A stretch of 30,316 nt of DNA from DASVLX01 sp035552275 (GTDB lineage: Bacteria > Actinomycetota > Actinomycetes > Mycobacteriales > Pseudonocardiaceae): the NCBI GenBank assembly GCA_035552275.1, contig DASZLR010000046.1, forward strand, positions 1-30,316, given 5' to 3'. Below are positions 1 through 7,315 of this stretch, piece by piece (position 1 is the first letter of the stretch; each line of letters begins with the position of its first letter). The notes beneath the pieces were generated by a model. The model had not been told where the DNA came from and made no database searches. It saw only the letters and a list, made by a program, of their open reading frames with translations. A program made the translations under genes and the position numbers.

Positions 1-1703
1 CGAGCACCGTCAGCCAGACCACCTGGAACAGGGTGGCCACCACGAGCACCCCGGGCGGTGGCAGCGGTGGCGGCGTGTCGTCGTACGAAACGCTGTCCGG
101 CCAGCTCAACTACCAGAACGGCGTGCAGGGCGCCGGATACAGCAACACCTGCGGTGCCGCGTCGGGCACCACCTGCCGGCAGGTGCCGGACGTGTCCGCC
201 GACGCTGACCCGGCGACCGGATACCTGGTGGCCTACCAGGGTTACTTCGTCATCGTCGGTGGCACCAGCGGCGCGGCCCCACTGTGGGGCGCGATCGCCG
301 CGTTGGCCGACGCCAGCCACTCCTGCGCCGCCAACGGCCCGATCGGGCTGGCCGACCCGGCGCTGTACCAGAACCCGTCCGCGTTGACCGACATCACCAC
401 CGGCGACAACGACGTCACCGCGTCGGGTTACGTCGGCGGGCTGTACGCGGCCGGCGCCGGGTATGACATGGCCACCGGACTGGGCACACCCAAGGCGCCG
501 CAACTGGTCGAGGCGCTGTGCGCGGCCAAGCCGAGTTCGGCCGGCAGCACCTACAACCCGGTCGGCCCGGTCCGCGTGCTGGACACCCGGTCGGCGATCG
601 GCGTGCCCACCACGACGCCGCTGGGTTCGGGCGGCACGGTGAGCCTGTCGGTGACGAACGCCAATGGCGTTCCGGCGACCGGCGTGACAGCGGTGGTGCT
701 GAATGTGACGGCCACCGCGCCGAGCGATTCGAGTTTCCTGACGGTGTATCCGGACGGGGAGGCGTTGCCGACCGCGTCGAATGTGAACTTCACGGCCGGC
801 GAGACGATTCCGAATCTGGTGACCGTGCCGGTCGGCGCTGATGGCAAGGTGGATATTCACAATCACTTCGGCACGGTGCACGTGGTGGCCGACCTGTTCG
901 GCTACTACTCGTCCGGCAGCGGCAGCCTTTACGATCCGGTCGCACCGGCCCGGCTGCTCGACACTCGGAACGGCACCGGAACCGGCGGCACCACAACGCC
1001 GTTGGGCACATCGAGCGAGACACTGACGCTCCCGGTCACCGGGGTGGGCAACGTGCCGGCCAGCGGTGTCACGGCGGTGGTGCTGAATGTGACGGCCACC
1101 GCGCCCAGTGCCGCGAGTTTCCTCACGGTGTATCCGGATACCGACACGTCGGTGCCGGTCGCGTCGAATGTGAATTTCACGGCGGGCGAGACGATTCCGA
1201 ATCAGGTGATCGTGCCGGTGGGTACTGATGGCAAGGTGGATATTCACAATCACTTCGGCACCGTGCATGTGGTGGCCGACGTCTCCGGTTACTTCACCGG
1301 CAGCGGAACCGGCTACAAATTCCACGCCTCCGGTCCGCAACGGTTGGTGGACACCCGAAACGGCCAGGGTGTGGCCGCCGGCCAGCCCGCTCCGATCGGG
1401 CCGGCCGGCGTGCTCGCCCTGCCACTGACCGACACCGTCGGAGCGGGCAACACCGGGCCGCTGGCCAGCGCGGCCGGGCTGGTGCTGAACGTGACGGCCA
1501 CCGCGCCGACGGACAGCAGTTTCCTCACCGTCTACCCGTCCGGCGTCGCCCAACCGACCGCATCCAACCTCAACTGGGTGCCCGGCGAGACCATCCCGAA
1601 CGCGGTGATCACGCCGGTGACCGGTAACTCGATCGACTTCTACAACCACACCGGAACCGTTCAGGTGGTTGTGGATCTCTTCGGTTACTACGCTACGAGC
1701 TGA
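1..1703 (+). CDS. Sedolisin (S53) serine-carboxyl protease with three C-terminal VLDTR repeats, 5'-truncated
   Basis: The reading frame is open to the left edge, so the N-terminal part (signal peptide, propeptide, catalytic Glu/Asp) lies outside the window. The visible part starts in the late catalytic domain. It shows the WNR...GGGSGGG segment and R-x-VPDVSA-x-ADP, and then GGTSGAAPLWGA, which holds the S53 nucleophile Ser. The DITTG and AGAGYD segments that follow match the family's C-terminal calcium site. Three repeats of about 125 residues come next, beginning near bases 549, 930 and 1319. Each starts with P-x-R-VLDTR (or LLDTR/LVDTR), contains VVLNVTATAP and SNxN, and ends VVxDLFGYY. 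Sedolisins are secreted acid endopeptidases. The repeats probably act as an extracytoplasmic adhesion or wall-binding stalk, but their function is not established. Repeats 1 and 2 are nearly identical in DNA. The peptidase assignment is firm and the repeat function is inference. Confidence 0.88.
   Translation, partial: STVSQTTWNRVATTSTPGGGSGGGVSSYETLSGQLNYQNGVQGAGYSNTCGAASGTTCRQVPDVSADADPATGYLVAYQGYFVIVGGTSGAAPLWGAIAALADASHSCAANGPIGLADPALYQNPSALTDITTGDNDVTASGYVGGLYAAGAGYDMATGLGTPKAPQLVEALCAAKPSSAGSTYNPVGPVRVLDTRSAIGVPTTTPLGSGGTVSLSVTNANGVPATGVTAVVLNVTATAPSDSSFLTVYPDGEALPTASNVNFTAGETIPNLVTVPVGADGKVDIHNHFGTVHVVADLFGYYSSGSGSLYDPVAPARLLDTRNGTGTGGTTTPLGTSSETLTLPVTGVGNVPASGVTAVVLNVTATAPSAASFLTVYPDTDTSVPVASNVNFTAGETIPNQVIVPVGTDGKVDIHNHFGTVHVVADVSGYFTGSGTGYKFHASGPQRLVDTRNGQGVAAGQPAPIGPAGVLALPLTDTVGAGNTGPLASAAGLVLNVTATAPTDSSFLTVYPSGVAQPTASNLNWVPGETIPNAVITPVTGNSIDFYNHTGTVQVVVDLFGYYATS
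549..1700 (+). repeat. Three tandem VLDTR modules, two of them near-identical in DNA
   Basis: Modules begin near 549, 930 and 1319. Bases 691-721 recur exactly at 1075-1105, and 838-874 recur exactly at 1225-1261. Bases 778-816 and 1164-1203 differ at only a few sites. Module 3 encodes the same motifs with ordinary GC-rich codons and has diverged. This points to recent duplication or gene conversion between modules 1 and 2. Confidence 0.85.
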
Positions 1704-1709
1704 TCCACG

Positions 1710-1753
1710 GATGGTGGCTGGCCACTCCCGCGCGGGAGCGGCCAGCCACCATC
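1710..1753. terminator. Long nested palindrome, probable intrinsic terminator
   Basis: A 13-bp arm (1711-1723) pairs perfectly with 1740-1752, G1710 pairs with C1753, and the core 1725-1738 is itself a perfect palindrome (CTCCCGCGCGGGAG). The only mismatch is A1724/C1739. It begins 6 bases after the protease stop codon and ends 12 bases before the next ATG. No U-tract follows, which is common for actinobacterial terminators. Confidence 0.7.
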
Positions 1754-1765
1754 GGATCCGACACC

Positions 1766-3697
1766 ATGACCTGGATTGATGCCGCACCGATCGCGGCGGT
1801 GTGCGTCGCGTGGCTGCTGATTCCCGGCCTGCTCGTCGGTTACGGCATCGGTCTGCGCGGCGTCGCCGCCTGGGCCGTCGCGCCCATCGTGACGATCGCG
1901 GCGGTGGCGACGCTGGCGGCCGTCGCCGGCATGTTGCGGGTGCCCTGGTCGGCGCCGCTGGCCATGCTCGGCTGCCTGATCATCGCCGCCGTGGTGGCGG
2001 CTGTGACCTTCCTGATTCGCCACCGCGCCCCGGCGCGCACCGCTGATCCCCGGCCGGTCACCCTCGCCGCCGCGCTCGGTCTGGCGCCGGCGCTGTTGCT
2101 GGGCACGGTGACCGTGATCCGCGGCTTCGGCCGGCCGGACGCACTGTCCGAGACCTTCGACGCGGTGTTCCACTACAACGCCGTCCGGTTCATCCTCGAC
2201 TCGCGCGACGCGTCCTCGCTGACCATCGGCAGCCTGGGCACCCCCGGCCTGGCCGGCAGCTTCTACCCGGCGGCCTGGCACGACTTCGTGTCGCTGATCG
2301 TGCTGACCACCGGCAGCACCATTCCGGCGGCCGCGAACATTTTCTCCGCCGTGGTCGGCATCCTGGTCTGGCCGCTGGCCTGCCTGCTGCTGGTGCGCCA
2401 GGTGATCGGCCCGTCCCCGGCGGCCATGGCGGTCACCGGGGTGCTCAGCCTGGCCTTCGGCGCGTTTCCCTGGGGGCTGCTCAGTTTCGGTGTGCTGTGG
2501 CCCAACCTGCTGGGCATGGCCATCGCGCCGGCCGGGCTGGCGGTGGTGCTGTCGGTCTGCGGTCTGGCCAAGGATGACGCGATCGGGCGTGGCCGGGCCT
2601 GGCTGCTGCTGCCGGTGACCCTGGTCGCGGCCGGATTCGCCCATCCGAACGTGGTGTTCAGTCTGGTCGCGCTGTCCGTCGTGCCGGTCGGCATCGCGCT
2701 GGCCCGGCGAGCCCGGCGCGGCCCGCGCGGCGTCGCCGAAGCGGTGATCGCGGCGCTGGTGTTCGCCGGCGGCTGGTGGTGGGCGGCGACCACACCGGCG
2801 TTCGCGGCGGTGCGGAACTTCTACTGGGCGCCGATCGCCACGCCAGCACACGCCGTTGGCCAGGTGCTGGTGAACGGCACCAACGGATACAGCGCGCTGT
2901 GGGTGTTGTCCGGGTTGGTGCTGATGGGCGCGGCGCTCTGTGTCCGATATGGACGGTGCCGGCCACTGGTGGCCGGGTTGGTCATCTCTGGTGCGCTGTA
3001 CGTGCTGACCGCCGCGCACAACCGGCCGTGGACGCGGGCGATCACCGGTTACTGGTACAACGACTCGCACCGGCTGGCCGCGATGATCCCGATCGTCGCG
3101 GTGCCGCTGGCCGTTGCCGCCGTCGTGTTTCTCGCCCGGTCGCTGGCAAACCGGCTGCCCCGATGGGGTAGCCCGCCGGGGGTGGCGGCCGTGCTCGTGG
3201 TGGCGCTGCTCGCGGTGACGGCCGGGCTGTACGTGCCCAGCCACGTGTCCGTGCTGGCCGGGCACTACACCCAGCCGCTGTCCAATCCGGACAGTCGCCT
3301 GGTCGACGCTCGCGAGCGGGCGTTCTTCGCCCGGGTCCACGACGCGGTGCCGGCGGACTCGGTGGTCGCGGACAACCCGTGGGACGGCAGCGTTCTGCTG
3401 TGGGCGCTGGCCGACCGGCGCACCCTGTTCCCGCACCTCGGCATCACCACCACGCCCGACCAGGACTATCTCGCCGCGCACCTGATCGACGCGGCTGCCG
3501 ATCCGCGGGTGTGCGCGGTCGCGGACCGGCTGCGCGTCGGCTACCTGCTCATCGGCGACGGCACCTTCTGGCCGTGGGCGCCGCAGCGCAAGGACTACCC
3601 GGGCTTGGCCGATCCCGCTGGGCGCAAGGGTTTCCACCTGATTGACGCGGACGGCCCGATCAAGCTGTACCGGCTGACCGCCTGCGCGACCGGCTGA
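1766..3697 (+). CDS. Polytopic membrane protein, DUF6541-like / GT-C-like
   Basis: The 643-residue protein starts with hydrophobic helices right after MTWIDAAP and has roughly a dozen membrane segments to about residue 500. About 140 soluble residues follow, beginning near YVPSHVSVLAGHYTQPL. An extracytoplasmic-type loop after the third or fourth helix reads SETFDAVFHYNAVRFIL and then FYPAAWHDF. This resembles the acidic first loop of GT-C glycosyltransferases and the actinobacterial DUF6541 family, recognised from memory. Enzymes of this shape take sugars from polyprenyl-phosphate donors on the outer membrane face, so the DPM1-like gene nearby is a plausible donor maker. Transferase activity is inference; it could also be a non-catalytic membrane partner. 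It starts 62 bases after the protease gene, beyond a strong hairpin, and its 3' end overlaps the convergent GT2 gene by 38 bases. Confidence 0.72.
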   Translation: MTWIDAAPIAAVCVAWLLIPGLLVGYGIGLRGVAAWAVAPIVTIAAVATLAAVAGMLRVPWSAPLAMLGCLIIAAVVAAVTFLIRHRAPARTADPRPVTLAAALGLAPALLLGTVTVIRGFGRPDALSETFDAVFHYNAVRFILDSRDASSLTIGSLGTPGLAGSFYPAAWHDFVSLIVLTTGSTIPAAANIFSAVVGILVWPLACLLLVRQVIGPSPAAMAVTGVLSLAFGAFPWGLLSFGVLWPNLLGMAIAPAGLAVVLSVCGLAKDDAIGRGRAWLLLPVTLVAAGFAHPNVVFSLVALSVVPVGIALARRARRGPRGVAEAVIAALVFAGGWWWAATTPAFAAVRNFYWAPIATPAHAVGQVLVNGTNGYSALWVLSGLVLMGAALCVRYGRCRPLVAGLVISGALYVLTAAHNRPWTRAITGYWYNDSHRLAAMIPIVAVPLAVAAVVFLARSLANRLPRWGSPPGVAAVLVVALLAVTAGLYVPSHVSVLAGHYTQPLSNPDSRLVDARERAFFARVHDAVPADSVVADNPWDGSVLLWALADRRTLFPHLGITTTPDQDYLAAHLIDAAADPRVCAVADRLRVGYLLIGDGTFWPWAPQRKDYPGLADPAGRKGFHLIDADGPIKLYRLTACATG

Positions 3698-4634
3698 GTC
3701 CACCCGATGGAGTGAAAGCGTGCCGGGCCAGGGTGCCGGCAGCGGCCAGGTCCGGCGCGCGGAGGGCACCCGGCAGCAGGGTGAGCGCGAACAGCCGGGA
3801 CGACAGGTGCCGGCGGGCGACTCGGGCGGCGCGGCGCCAGCCGTGCGCCCGCATCGACTCGGCGGTCTCCAGGAAGTACCGCTCCGCCTCGGTGAACCGG
3901 GAACCGGCCAGTGCGGTCGCCGAGGACGTGCTGTCGACGTGCCGGCGGTACTGGAAGCAGACCGTGTCGTCCACCAGCAGCCGCTGCCCGCCCACCACCA
4001 GCTCGATCAGCAGCGCCAGATCCTGGATCACCCGAAGATCCTCGCGGAACCGGACCGAGGTGATCGCCGCCGAAGTCCAGCACAGCGACGGGAAATACAG
4101 CCAGTCGCCGCGCAGCAGGCTCGCCGCCAGATCCTCGCCGTCGAGCATCAGCCAGCCGCGTTTCTGGTAACCGTGTTTCTGGTGACGGCGTTTCCTCGGC
4201 GCGTAGATCCACCGCTTGGCCGCGTCCACCAACGTCCACACCGGGTTGCCGGCGCCGTCGATGAGCACGACGCCCGGTTGGATGATGCCGGCTTCGGGCG
4301 CCGCGTCGTGGGCGCGGCGAACCGTGCCGACGTAGTCCGGCAGCAGCAGGTCATCGCAGCCCATCAGCACGACCAGCTCGTGCTCGACCAGCTCCAGGCA
4401 GCGGTTGAAGTTGCCGGTGACGCCGAGATTGTGGGGGTTTCGCAGGTACCGCACCCGACCGTTGGTCTTGTCTGCCAGCCCGGCGAACCAGTCGCTCAGA
4501 TCGACGCTTCCATCGTCCACGACCGTCAGCCGCCAGTGCGGATCATGCTGGGCGAGGACGCTGCGCACCGCCGCTCGAAGCAACTCGGGATCGCCGTAGT
4601 ACGGCATCAGCACGTCAACCGTCACGTCAGCCAT
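3660..4634 (-). CDS. Family 2 glycosyltransferase
   Basis: This 324-residue cytoplasmic GT-A enzyme should transfer an activated sugar to a glycan or lipid-linked acceptor. VDVLMPYYGDPELLRAAVRSVLAQ opens the nucleotide-binding fold, VDDGS sits at residues 39-43, and a DxD-like CDD at 93-95 would bind the metal and nucleotide sugar. The RFREDLRVIQDLALLIEL stretch resembles the GT2 acceptor/catalytic segment. The ATG at 4634 is chosen because it lies four bases after the stop of the upstream DUF2304 gene; the longer frame to 4721 would run deep into that gene. It is the last gene of a four-gene minus-strand operon (flippase, DPM1-like, DUF2304, this gene). Donor and acceptor cannot be told from sequence. 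Confidence 0.88.
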   Translation of the reverse strand: MADVTVDVLMPYYGDPELLRAAVRSVLAQHDPHWRLTVVDDGSVDLSDWFAGLADKTNGRVRYLRNPHNLGVTGNFNRCLELVEHELVVLMGCDDLLLPDYVGTVRRAHDAAPEAGIIQPGVVLIDGAGNPVWTLVDAAKRWIYAPRKRRHQKHGYQKRGWLMLDGEDLAASLLRGDWLYFPSLCWTSAAITSVRFREDLRVIQDLALLIELVVGGQRLLVDDTVCFQYRRHVDSTSSATALAGSRFTEAERYFLETAESMRAHGWRRAARVARRHLSSRLFALTLLPGALRAPDLAAAGTLARHAFTPSGGLSRSRRRSAGTA

Positions 4635-4638
4635 CAGG

Positions 4639-4995
4639 TCAGCCGTCCTGGGTGTCCCGCTTGTGCTCCTCCAACTCCAGCCGCAACAGCGCCAGGTCCT
4701 CGGCCAGCTTGCGGGTCTCATCCTCCACTCTGGACAGTTCCCAGGACAGATGCAGCGCCACGAACACCAGGAACACGATCGCGACGAAGAACAGCAGATT
4801 CGCCGGCACCGCCACGCCGAGCACGCGCGCCAGTCCGGTCAGCAGGCCCGGGAAAATGGTCAGCACCAACAGAATCAGGCCGACGATCAGCCACAGCACC
4901 GCGTACTTCTCGGACAACTGCCGGCGCCGCAACAACTCGAAGATACCGACCAGGATCAGCACACTGCCGACCACGCCGACCAGGTAACCGCTCAT
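4639..4995 (-). CDS. DUF2304 family small membrane protein
   Basis: This 118-residue protein has three predicted membrane helices (about residues 3-20, 28-48 and 63-82). A charged, probably coiled-coil tail follows (ELSRVEDETRKLAEDLALLR onward). Its RxxxLSEKYAVLWL motif after helix 1 is typical of DUF2304 proteins, which in bacteria are commonly encoded beside DPM1-like GT2 enzymes. The likely role is as a membrane partner or anchor for the glycosyltransferase just upstream, but this is inferred from gene neighbourhood. Its ATG overlaps the stop of that gene in an ATGA arrangement, so translation is coupled. Confidence 0.85.
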   Translation of the reverse strand: MSGYLVGVVGSVLILVGIFELLRRRQLSEKYAVLWLIVGLILLVLTIFPGLLTGLARVLGVAVPANLLFFVAIVFLVFVALHLSWELSRVEDETRKLAEDLALLRLELEEHKRDTQDG

Positions 4996-5771
4996 CGGTC
5001 GACCACGGCGAGACCGGGCGCGTCCACCGACACCTTCCACCGGCGTACCAGCGCCAGCAGCAGTGCGAGCATGGCGCGGAACAGGTAGACGGTGGCCTTG
5101 CGTGGGCTGTGGCTGGGTTGGCCGTGCCGGCGGAGCCGGATAGTCACCGGCACCTGCGCGATCCGGCAGCCGGCGCGGATGGCGATCACCAGCGACTCGA
5201 CCGTGTCGCCGAGATACTCGGCCGGGTAGTACCGCGCGTACAGCGGCAGAGCGCGCGGGCCGGTGGCGCGGAAGCCGGAGGTGGTGTCGGTCAGCCTGGT
5301 GTGCGCGAGTCGGGAGATCACCGTGGCCAGCAACGCCATCGCCCATTTACGCGGGCCGTGCACCGGATAGTCCTCGGGGTTGGCGTCGAACCGAGTGCCG
5401 ATCACCACGTCCGCCTCGGCTAGTTTCGTTAGCAGCGCCGGCACATCGCGCGGATCGTGCTGGCCGTCGCCGTCGATCTGGACGACCGAGTCGTAGCCGT
5501 GGGCGAGCGCGTAGCGGAACCCGGCGCGCATCGCCCCGCCGACGCCGAGGTTGTAGGACAGGTCGAGAACGGTGGCGCCGGTCGCGCGGGCCAGCGAGCC
5601 GGTCTGGTCGGCGGAACCGTCGTTGACCACGAGGATGTCGATGTCCGCGAGCGCGGCGCGAATATCCTGGATGGTGCTCGCGATGCTGGCTTCCTCGTTC
5701 CAGGCGGGGACCACGATCAGCGGTCGGCCACCCGAGCCTGGTCTCGGCACGGGGGAAGGGTAACCGGTCAT
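4992..5771 (-). CDS. DPM1-like polyprenyl-phosphate glycosyltransferase (GT2)
   Basis: This 259-residue GT2 enzyme is of the dolichol-phosphate mannosyltransferase type. Such enzymes move a sugar from a nucleotide donor to polyprenyl phosphate on the inner membrane face. Motifs seen are VVPAWNEE (20-27), VVNDGS (48-53) and the metal-binding DGDGQHDP (100-107), followed by IGTRF and LTDTTSGFRA, characteristic of the DPM1/GtrB group. A hydrophobic segment near the C-terminus (YLFRAMLALLLALVRRW) may associate with the membrane or with the DUF2304 partner. The ATG at 5771 overlaps the flippase stop by four bases (ATGA). The product would be a lipid-linked sugar usable by GT-C enzymes such as those at 1766 and 20117; this link is inference and the sugar is unknown. 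Confidence 0.9.
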   Translation of the reverse strand: MTGYPSPVPRPGSGGRPLIVVPAWNEEASIASTIQDIRAALADIDILVVNDGSADQTGSLARATGATVLDLSYNLGVGGAMRAGFRYALAHGYDSVVQIDGDGQHDPRDVPALLTKLAEADVVIGTRFDANPEDYPVHGPRKWAMALLATVISRLAHTRLTDTTSGFRATGPRALPLYARYYPAEYLGDTVESLVIAIRAGCRIAQVPVTIRLRRHGQPSHSPRKATVYLFRAMLALLLALVRRWKVSVDAPGLAVVDR

Positions 5772-7069
5772 CGGGGCTGCTCGCGGAGCGCGCCGACGAG
5801 CGCGAGTCCCATGCCCACCGCCACCAAACCCGAACCGGCCACCTGCGCCAACACCGCGGTATGGACCGGATCGCCAGGCAGGAACAGGCCGCCGGTGAGC
5901 AGGGCCGAGCCGAGCAGCCAGGACACCGTCGCCGACCGGTGCCGATCGAGCGCGACCAGTCCGGGTTGCAGCACCTGCGCGGCCATCAGGGCCAGCGTGC
6001 CCAGACCCAGCGCGCCGAGAATCGATCCGGACAGCGCGACGTGCGCGCCGAACAGCACCCGCACCGCCCACGGCCCGATGAGCAGCGACGCCAGCGCGCC
6101 GGCCGCGCCCACCGCCCCAACCGCGAGCAAGACCCGCCGGATGTCGTTGCGCACGGCGGTCCGGTCCCGCCGGGTGGCCGCCGCCGTCAACCTCGGCAGC
6201 AGCATCGCCTGCACCGGCGCGAACACGAACAGCGGAATCCGGACCAGCACGAAGGCCGACGCGAACGTCGCTGCCGTCGCGGTGTTCGCGTCGGCGTTCG
6301 TGCCCAGCCGGGCGGCCACCACCACCGGTGCCAGGTTGGCCACCAGTTGCGCCAGCAGCGTGGACCCGGCCAGCACGGCGGTCGCCCGCGCCATCCCGGC
6401 CGTCGATTCCACGGCCGGCCCCGCCGTTGTCGACGTGACCGGGGCTGGCCGCGTTCGCAGTGCGGGCAACCCGGCCGCCGCGCCCAACGCCGAGCCGGCC
6501 GCGAACAGCAGCGCGTACCCACCGGCTGTCGCGCCGCCGCTGAGCGCGACGATCACACACGGAAGCAGCCGGGCCAGGCCCTCGACCGCGAGGGTCGCGG
6601 CGTAGCCGCCGAACCGCCGCTGGCCGCCGAGCAGGCCGCGGGCCAGATAGATCATCGCGGCGGTCGCGGTGCCGAGCAGCAGCGCGACGAACAGCGCCCA
6701 CTGTCCGCCCAATGCCGTGGGCACCAACACCGGTCCGACGGCGGCCAGCACGACGACGACCGCGACCAGCAGGCCGATGCCGATCTTGGTCGCATTGCGC
6801 CCGACTGGCCGGACATCACCACCGGCGGCCAGTCGGGCGCTCACGGCGCGGTTGGTCTCCTGCTCCAGCGCGGCGAACACACCGGGACCGATGATGTTGA
6901 TCAGCAGGTAGAACGAGTCGACCGGCGCCGCGTCGGCGGGGGACAGGGTGTGTCCCGCCAACGCGACGAACCCGTAGCCGGCCGCGCCGAGGACGAGCAG
7001 CCCGCCGCCCATCAGGATCGCGGGTCGCAGCGGTCGCCGGACCCGCCCGAGGCTGGCCGGTGCGGTCAC
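5768..7069 (-). CDS. Polysaccharide/lipid-linked glycan flippase (MOP superfamily, Wzx-like)
   Basis: This 433-residue protein has about twelve hydrophobic helices and almost no soluble domain, with the general layout of Wzx/MATE-like exporters. It would flip lipid-linked glycans from the inner to the outer face of the plasma membrane. Supporting features are FYLLINIIGPGVFAALEQE in the first third and the repeated Ala/Val/Leu-rich helices with short basic loops. The start is GTG at 7069, preceded on the minus strand by an AGGA Shine-Dalgarno about nine bases upstream. It is the first gene of the coupled glycan operon. Its promoter must lie in the 246-base gap shared with the divergent RCC1 gene, where a relic RCC1 coding tail is also found. 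Substrate is unknown. Confidence 0.8.
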   Translation of the reverse strand: MTAPASLGRVRRPLRPAILMGGGLLVLGAAGYGFVALAGHTLSPADAAPVDSFYLLINIIGPGVFAALEQETNRAVSARLAAGGDVRPVGRNATKIGIGLLVAVVVVLAAVGPVLVPTALGGQWALFVALLLGTATAAMIYLARGLLGGQRRFGGYAATLAVEGLARLLPCVIVALSGGATAGGYALLFAAGSALGAAAGLPALRTRPAPVTSTTAGPAVESTAGMARATAVLAGSTLLAQLVANLAPVVVAARLGTNADANTATAATFASAFVLVRIPLFVFAPVQAMLLPRLTAAATRRDRTAVRNDIRRVLLAVGAVGAAGALASLLIGPWAVRVLFGAHVALSGSILGALGLGTLALMAAQVLQPGLVALDRHRSATVSWLLGSALLTGGLFLPGDPVHTAVLAQVAGSGLVAVGMGLALVGALREQPR

Positions 7070-7102
7070 GCCGTGCAGTCCTGTTCCGGCACGGGCCAGA
7101 CT

Positions 7103-7213
7103 CTACGGCGTTCCCACGATCGCGTAGCCCTCCTGGCCGATGGCCGTGACACCGCCCAGCCCAGCGATCTGCACCGGCACATTGCTCTGGCTGAACTGGT
7201 TGCCGTCGCCGAG
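7103..7213 (-). pseudogene. Relic C-terminus of a third RCC1-repeat protein
   Basis: Reading the minus strand, this stretch encodes LGDGNQFSQSNVPVQIAGL followed by GGVTAIGQEGYAIVGTP and a TAG stop at 7105-7103. The two intact RCC1 proteins of the window end with closely similar text (LGNGATEESDVPVQVSGL, then TGVTVVSGG...ALVATP; and ...IAGLSSVTKVSAG...LATNP). The frame is closed by a TGA at 7256-7258 and no RCC1 homology is visible upstream of about 7213, so only the last blade strand survives. It ends 33 bases before the flippase start, suggesting that an RCC1 gene once stood at the head of that operon. A short expressed peptide is possible but no good start is visible. Confidence 0.75.
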
Positions 7214-7315
7214 TCGCGCACACCGTAACGGGTCGCGCCGGCCGTTCGATAACGATCACGACTGGGGTGCCGGGGTCGTGGGGCGGCACTGACGCCAACG
7301 ACGGGGTGGATTGCT

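Noticed and set aside
1688..3769. Long minus-strand open frame of about 690 codons opposite the membrane-protein gene
   Set aside because: Its translation is a His/Arg/Gln/Gly-rich string without domains, typical of the antisense of a GC-rich gene; the plus strand has clear membrane helices. Similar antisense frames at 7850-9619, 15186-17567, 19925-22201 and 26365-28092 were rejected for the same reason.
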